The translations under genes were made by a program, and so were the position numbers. From Streptomyces roseochromogenus subsp. oscitans DS 12.976 (GTDB taxonomy: Bacteria; Actinomycetota; Actinomycetes; Streptomycetales; Streptomycetaceae), in assembly GCF_000497445.1 (NCBI RefSeq), contig NZ_CM002285.1, positions 5,008,787-5,072,786 of the forward strand: a DNA stretch of 64,000 nucleotides, in the 5' to 3' direction. Below, in pieces: positions 59,614 to 64,000 of the stretch; position 1 is the first letter of the stretch; the number at the start of each line of letters is the position of its first letter. The notes below the pieces were generated by a model, which saw only the letters and a list, made by a program, of their open reading frames with translations, was not told where the DNA came from and searched no databases.

Positions 59614-60519
59614 GTGGACCCGGAGCACGCCTCCGTCGGTGGACGGACGAGGCCACGGCAGCCTCACGCATCTCCTCGCGACATCGCCGACGCCCTGCGC
59701 GGCCGGATCAGGTCCGGTGTGCTGCGGGCGGGCCAGCGCATGCCCACGCAGGCCGAGCTGGCCGAGGAGTTCGGCGTGGAGCGCGGGGTCGTACGGCAGG
59801 CGTTGCGCATCCTGCAGACGGAGCAACTGCTCACCAACGTGTCCAAAGGCAGCCCGGCCACCGTGGCGCCGGTGCCCGCACCGATGCGGCTGCCGGCCGG
59901 TCCGGCGGCCCCGCCGCAGCCCACGATGGTCGGCCTCGCGCCCCGTATAGCGAAGGCCTTCGCCGCCCCTCACGTGCGGATCGACGCGCTCTGCCTGACC
60001 TCGGTCTCGCTCACGATGGCCGTCGGTGAGCCGCTCCGGCAGATCCACGCGGGACGGCTGAAACCGGCCAAGATCGACGTCCGCGTGCTGCTGCCCAGCC
60101 GGGACATCGACCTCGCCTTCCCGGCCCCGGTGGCCGACGACGGCGGTCTGCTGCACCGGCGCTGGCTGGCCCAGCGCAACGCCCAGGGCATGGTGCTGCG
60201 GCAGAATCTGCTGGCTCTGTGCGCCACGCACGGCGTCGACGTACACGTCTCCTTCCGCGCCCTGCCCTTCACCCCGCCGGTCAAGCTGTATCTGCTCAAC
60301 GGCTCGGAGGCGCTGTTCGCGTACTACACGCTGCTGCGCCGCGAGCGGGAGATCGAGCACGAGCATCTGGAGCTGTACGACGCCGACGGCACGCGCTCGA
60401 TGCTGTTCGCCTTCGAGCGGCGGGCCGGTCAGCGGGACGCCGCGTTCGTGGAGCAGTCGCGGCTGTGGTTCGACGCGCTGTGGGAGACGATCAGTTCGGA
60501 ACTGGTGCTCAGCTCATAG
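59614..60519 (+). CDS. devE: GntR-family developmental regulator DevE
   Basis: 301 residues, leaderless GTG. Winged helix IADALRGRIRSGVLRAGQRMP then QAELAEEFGVERGVVRQALRILQ; the C-terminal domain is of an unusual type that is not a normal UTRA or FCD ligand domain (VRIDALCLTSVSL, FRALPFTPPVKLYLLNGSEALF). About two thirds identical to the second GntR gene downstream; the pair corresponds to devE and devA of S. coelicolor, where DevA is needed for normal aerial development. Likely binds the shared palindrome. Confidence 0.85.
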   Translation: MDPEHASVGGRTRPRQPHASPRDIADALRGRIRSGVLRAGQRMPTQAELAEEFGVERGVVRQALRILQTEQLLTNVSKGSPATVAPVPAPMRLPAGPAAPPQPTMVGLAPRIAKAFAAPHVRIDALCLTSVSLTMAVGEPLRQIHAGRLKPAKIDVRVLLPSRDIDLAFPAPVADDGGLLHRRWLAQRNAQGMVLRQNLLALCATHGVDVHVSFRALPFTPPVKLYLLNGSEALFAYYTLLRREREIEHEHLELYDADGTRSMLFAFERRAGQRDAAFVEQSRLWFDALWETISSELVLSS

Positions 60520-60681
60520 CACGGGCCCCGCCAGGAGCACGGCGAGCAGGACGGCTCCGGCGGAGGCGGTCCTCTGGCTCCTGGTCTTGATGCCGATTGA
60601 GAGCAGGAACATGCCAACGCCGCCGGCGGCACCGTACTTCCACTGGACGAGTTGCTCGACGACGAAAGCAAGAGCGGGCAC
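60514..60681 (-). CDS. Small membrane protein between devE and devA
   Basis: 55 residues, GTG at 60681, stop overlapping the devE end by six bases on the opposite strand. Sequence includes PALAFVVEQLVQWKYGAAGG, a first hydrophobic stretch, and a second, AGAVLLAVLLAGPVL, near the C-terminus: two short membrane segments. Its promoter must lie in the devA control region, so it may be co-regulated with devA. Corresponds to the small gene in this position in S. coelicolor, as I recall. Confidence 0.75.
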   Translation of the reverse strand: MPALAFVVEQLVQWKYGAAGGVGMFLLSIGIKTRSQRTASAGAVLLAVLLAGPVL

Positions 60682-60706
60682 GGCGATTCCCCCTTCCGAA
60701 GATTGA

Positions 60707-60814
60707 CCAACTTGCTAAAGTTGGCAACCAACTTCACTTAAGTTGTCCCCACTTGGTCTCATCCCATAAACAACTTCCGGGCAACTCCCCTTAGATGGAT
60801 CAGAGTTGTAGCGT
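60707..60814 (+). promoter_or_regulatory. Control region of devA with arrayed GntR half-sites
   Basis: Half-sites CCAACTT (60707), AAGTTGG (60718), CCAACTT (60728), AAGTTG (60740), plus weaker AACAACTTCC near 60768. The central pair AAGTTGG-CAA-CCAACTT matches the devE operator. The -10 TAGCGT (60809-60814) lies six bases before the GTG, giving a leaderless message, and the DNA between GTTGTAG and GTTTG is nearly the same as before devE. Confidence 0.75.
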
Positions 60815-60820
60815 TTGGTC

Positions 60821-61696
60821 GTGACTCAGGAGCATGTGGCAGTGAACGGCAGCAGAAGGCTCACGCCGCAGGAGATCGCCGAGACCCTGCGCGAACGCAT
60901 CCGCAGCGGCGCACTGCGGCCCGGCGAGCGGCTGCCGACCCAGGCCGAGCTGGCCGAGGAGTTCGCGGTCGAGCGGGGCGCCGTACGCCAGGCGCTGCGC
61001 GTGCTCCAGGAGGACGGGCTGCTCAGCAATGTCAGCAAGGGCAGCCCGCCCCGGGTCGCCGAGCCGCAGCCCGCCCGGGACGAACCGCAGCCGACCATGG
61101 TGGCCCTCGCCCCCCGGCTGACCGAGGCCTTCGCCGCCCGGCATGTGCGCATCGACGCCGTCTGCCTGACCGCGCAGAGCCTGATCCCCGCGCTCGGCGA
61201 GGCGCTGCGCCTGGTCCACGAGGGCCGGCTGCGCCCCGAGCGGATCGACGCCCGCATCCTGCTGCCGTCCCGCGACATCAACCTCGCCTTCCCGGTGTCG
61301 GTCGACGCCGGCAGCGCGGAGGACGACGCCGTCCACCAGCGCTGGCTGGCCATGCGCAACGCCCAGGGCCAGGTGCTGCAGTACAACCTCCAGGCGCTGC
61401 GCGGCACCCACGGCATCGACGTCCAGGTCACCTTCCGGGCGCTGCCGTTCACCCCGCCGGTCAAGCTGTATCTGCTCAACGGCGTCGAGGCGCTCTTCGC
61501 GCACTACATGGTCACGCGCCGCGCCGAGCCCACCGACCGCGGGACGCTGGAGATGTACGACACCCTCGGCTCCGAGTCGCTGCTGTTCTCCTTCGAGCAG
61601 CGGGCCGGGCAGCGGGACGCGGCGTTCGTGGAGCAATCGCAGAAGTGGTTCGACGCCCTCTGGGAAACCATCACGACGGACCTGACACTCTCCTAG
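60821..61696 (+). CDS. devA: GntR-family developmental regulator DevA
   Basis: 291 residues, leaderless GTG. Winged helix IAETLRERIRSGALRPGERLP with EEFAVERGAVRQALRVLQ, and the same unusual C-terminal domain as DevE (VTFRALPFTPPVKLYLLNGVEALF). Known in S. coelicolor to be required for proper aerial hyphae and spores and to regulate its own operon. Co-transcribed with devB: the devB GTG overlaps the devA stop (TAGTG). Confidence 0.9.
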   Translation: MTQEHVAVNGSRRLTPQEIAETLRERIRSGALRPGERLPTQAELAEEFAVERGAVRQALRVLQEDGLLSNVSKGSPPRVAEPQPARDEPQPTMVALAPRLTEAFAARHVRIDAVCLTAQSLIPALGEALRLVHEGRLRPERIDARILLPSRDINLAFPVSVDAGSAEDDAVHQRWLAMRNAQGQVLQYNLQALRGTHGIDVQVTFRALPFTPPVKLYLLNGVEALFAHYMVTRRAEPTDRGTLEMYDTLGSESLLFSFEQRAGQRDAAFVEQSQKWFDALWETITTDLTLS

Positions 61697-62430
61697 TGAC
61701 TTCTGATGCGACGGCGCAGACCGAATCGAGTGCGAACGAGATCGAGAAGCTACGGGATTTGATCGAACCTGCCCGGGTGATCCTGTGGGACTTCGACGGA
61801 CCGATCTGCCGTCTGTTCGCGCGGCACAAGGCGGAACGGGTCGCCGCCGGGCTGGTGGACTGGCTGGCCGGGCACGGGCTGCACAACCTGCTCAGCGAGT
61901 CCGAACGCGAGCTGCTGGACCCGCATGTGGTGCTGCGCGCCGTCGACCTCCGCCACCCCGGCAGCGACCTCGTGACCGAGCTGGAGGAACGTCTCACCCA
62001 GGAGGAACTGCGGGCCGCCGGCTCCGCGTTGCCGACCCCCTACGCCGACCCGCTGATCCGTACCTGGACCGCGGTCGGCGCCCGGCTGGCCATCACCACC
62101 AACAACTCCCCGAAGGTGGTCCGCGCCTACCTGGACGGCCGCGGCCTCAGCTCCTGCTTCGCCTCGCACATATACGGCCGCACGGCCGACCTGCACCTCC
62201 TCAAGCCCAACCCGCACTGTCTCAACCGGGCCCTCACCGCGATGGGCTGCGCCCCCTCGGCGGCCCTGATGATCGGCGACTCCGGCTCCGACCTCGCCGC
62301 GGCGAACAACGCCGGTGTTCCGTTTCTCGGCTACGCGCGTAACGAACGCAAGGGCAAGCTCCTGCGGGACGCCGGAGCCGGGTGCGTGCTCGCGTCCCTG
62401 GAGCCGCTGCTGCGGACACTGCGTGGCTGA
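61696..62430 (+). CDS. devB: HAD-family hydrolase DevB
   Basis: 244 residues, GTG overlapping the devA stop. HAD motifs: nucleophile WDFDGPICRLF, Thr/Ser in AITTNNSPK, Lys in HLLKPNPHC and acidic MIGDSGSDLAAA. A phosphatase or phosphoglycolate-phosphatase-like enzyme, cytoplasmic. Partner of DevA in the S. coelicolor developmental operon; substrate unknown. Confidence 0.92.
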   Translation: MTSDATAQTESSANEIEKLRDLIEPARVILWDFDGPICRLFARHKAERVAAGLVDWLAGHGLHNLLSESERELLDPHVVLRAVDLRHPGSDLVTELEERLTQEELRAAGSALPTPYADPLIRTWTAVGARLAITTNNSPKVVRAYLDGRGLSSCFASHIYGRTADLHLLKPNPHCLNRALTAMGCAPSAALMIGDSGSDLAAANNAGVPFLGYARNERKGKLLRDAGAGCVLASLEPLLRTLRG

Positions 62431-62891
62431 GGCGGGTGAGGTGGCTGAGTTGATGAGGCGCGGCTTGGGGGCGGGTGAGGCTGTGAGGCTGGTGAGGTGG
62501 GGGGAGGCTGGTGAGCGAGGCGGGTGTGAGGCGGCTAGAGCGGATGAGGCGGCTGGGGCGGTTGAGCGCGGTTGAGCCCGGGCTCGGCCGGTGTGGGACG
62601 GCAGCCGGTATGGGGCGGCAGCGGTCGGCATGGGAGCGGTCGGCATGGGAGCGGTCGGCATGGGATAGCATCCGGCCCAACCGTCTGAGCGACCGCTCGG
62701 GTCTCCGCGTCGGGCCGGCGCACGAGCCGGCCTCTGCCGGCTTGGCGTAGACGAGTGGCAGACCACCCGTTGGGCTGCTCGTCCGGCCTCACATCGTGTC
62801 GTCCGTCATACGGGGAGATAGCGTTTCCCCGACCTGACCCGACCCGTCTCGTCCCCCTCCCGCGCAGCGCGATCGACCCCCGGAGCGGCCT
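62431..62891 (+). other. Intergenic region before the phosphotransferase gene
   Basis: No gene seen. G-rich GGTGAGG-type low-complexity DNA to about 62580, three 15-bp tandem repeats (62621-62665), a TAGCAT hexamer at 62666, and a likely promoter -10 TAGCGT at 62819-62824 within a GGGGA/TCCCC hairpin. Confidence 0.45.
62621..62665. repeat. Three perfect 15-bp tandem repeats
   Basis: GCGGTCGGCATGGGA three times in a row, preceded by a degenerate copy. Confidence 0.9.
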
Positions 62892-64000
62892 GTGGGCGCA
62901 CCATCCGTCCCCCGCGACACGGCCGGGGCGCGTACCGCTCGGGCGCTGCCCGACGCCGTCTGCCGGGCGTTCCTGGCGGAGGCCGCCGCGCGAGGGCGTA
63001 CCAGCGGCGGTTTCCACCACCGGAACCATGTGCTGCCGCTCACCGAGCCCATGGCCCGGCTGCTCGGCCGGGAGCCCGGCACCGTCGTGACCGTGCGGCT
63101 GCGGCGCGCCGACGCCCTGCCGGTGGTGATCCGGACCTGGCGGAGCGAGGCGGACATCCTGCGAGCCGTCAGGGGTGTGCTGCCCGACGTGCCCGAGTGC
63201 CTGGCCGAGGGAGCCGGCTTCGCCATCCACAGCCATGTGGACGGCGTACCGCTCTCCAGCGTCTGCCGGCCCGGCAAACCGGTCGACGGCCCGCTGATCG
63301 GGGCGCTCGCGGACCTGCTCGCCCGGACGGCCCAGGTGCGCGGCGCCGCGCTGCCGCCCCTGCCGTCCCCATGGCCCCGCAACCACACCGACAGCCAGGG
63401 CTTTCTGCGGACCCTGGCCCGTCTGGCGGACGCGCAGATCCGTCAGCCCAACTGGCGCCGTTTCGGGGGCCTGTTCGCCGCTCTCGGCATCCCCGAGGAC
63501 GCACTGGCCCGGCTGGCCGAGCGCATCCCCGCCATGTCCCGCCGCCCCTACAGCCTGCTCCACGCCGACCTGCATCGCGACAACGTGATCATGCCGTACG
63601 GCGATGACGCGCCCCCGGTCTGCGTGGACTGGGAACTGGCCAGCTACGGCGACCCGCTGCACGACCTCGCCGTCCACCTGGTCCGGATGCGCTACCCGGA
63701 CCACCAGTGGGACGAGGTCGTCGCGGCGTGGGTGCGCGCGATGGGCGCGGTGCGGCCCGCCGCGGTGGGCGGCGTGGGCCGGGATCTGCGCCACTACGTC
63801 GCCTTCGAACGGGCCCAGTCCGTGTACCCCGACGTGATGCGGGCCGCGCGGTCGCTGGAGGAGTCCTTCGACCAGAACAGCCTGGACAAGGCGACGGCCA
63901 GGGTGCACCGGGCTGCGCTGGCGGCGGCGGAGCCGCTGCGGCTGGGCCGGGTGCCGGGACGGGAGGAGATCGAGCGGATCCTGTTCCGCTGGCGGGCTTC
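62892..64000 (+). CDS. Aminoglycoside phosphotransferase-family kinase (partial)
   Basis: At least 369 residues; GTG at 62892 with GGAG six bases upstream, no stop before the window end. Brenner motif LHADLHRDNVI holds the catalytic Asp, and VDWELASYGDPLHDLA the Mg-binding Asp. N-terminal nucleotide-binding lobe is weakly conserved (VLPLTEPMARLLGREPG). Members phosphorylate small molecules such as choline, homoserine or antibiotics; no resistance cluster is near, so the substrate is open. Confidence 0.85.
   Translation, partial: MGAPSVPRDTAGARTARALPDAVCRAFLAEAAARGRTSGGFHHRNHVLPLTEPMARLLGREPGTVVTVRLRRADALPVVIRTWRSEADILRAVRGVLPDVPECLAEGAGFAIHSHVDGVPLSSVCRPGKPVDGPLIGALADLLARTAQVRGAALPPLPSPWPRNHTDSQGFLRTLARLADAQIRQPNWRRFGGLFAALGIPEDALARLAERIPAMSRRPYSLLHADLHRDNVIMPYGDDAPPVCVDWELASYGDPLHDLAVHLVRMRYPDHQWDEVVAAWVRAMGAVRPAAVGGVGRDLRHYVAFERAQSVYPDVMRAARSLEESFDQNSLDKATARVHRAALAAAEPLRLGRVPGREEIERILFRWRA

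Overview
The window is high-GC DNA with strong G/C bias at third codon positions, many GTG starts, TAGNNT-type -10 hexamers and mycothiol, GlnR, Nur, RsiG and Dev genes. This points to a Streptomyces chromosome core (my recollection of the S. coelicolor SCO4130-SCO4192 region is the comparator; no search was run). No tRNA, rRNA, CRISPR array or full-length insertion sequence was seen.

Layout. 0.2-10 kb: secreted and envelope proteins (S53 peptidase, TetR/SDR pair, trypsin-like protease, membrane Ser/Thr kinase, lytic transglycosylase-NlpC/P60 hydrolase, PAP2 phosphatase, Tat/lipobox FAD oxidase). 10.2-14.7 kb: pstSCAB behind four 11-bp PHO-box units. 14.7-20.1 kb: an accessory island with a PIN/RHH toxin-antitoxin pair, an anti-sigma-type ATPase, two XRE-DUF5753 (Scr1/WhiJ-like) regulators, DUF397, DUF6879, small unknown proteins and one frameshifted gene. 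20.2-30.1 kb: phosphate and polyphosphate genes (pit, DUF47/PhoU-like, NUDIX, CHAD, ppk) around csoR with its operator, a lipoprotein and a secreted beta-propeller.

30.3-36.5 kb: a decayed coding remnant, mshD, two tiny paralogous Lys-rich peptides followed by an ABC exporter whose ATPase domain is broken by a 31-nt net insertion, and an AAA+ ATPase/TPR-membrane pair. 36.5-39.0 kb: a DUF6247/RelE-like pair, small unknown genes and a second Scr1-type locus with two DUF397 genes. 39.0-47.4 kb: NmrA/MarR pair, MprAB-like two-component system with an HtrA-like protease, LacI regulator, glnR and an alpha/beta hydrolase. 47.5-52.9 kb: MoaD-like, sulfurtransferase with a Cys-containing leader peptide, DUF1416, DUF2993, DUF3099, DsrE and small genes. 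53.0-54.1 kb: a third Scr1/DUF397 locus, with a TTA codon. 54.1-64 kb: small secreted and membrane peptides, nitrobindin-like protein, nur, ygfZ, dtd, rsiG, GNAT, the devE-small membrane protein-devA-devB developmental cluster, and a phosphotransferase running off the end.

The genes fit together as a phosphate-acquisition and polyphosphate block (PhoP-controlled), a sulfur/thiol block (mycothiol, sulfurtransferase), nitrogen and metal regulators (GlnR, CsoR, Nur), and development control (RsiG, DevA/B/E). Scr1-type loci are interspersed. The least explained parts are the Scr1-type loci with locus-specific palindromes and the two-peptide/ABC-exporter locus.
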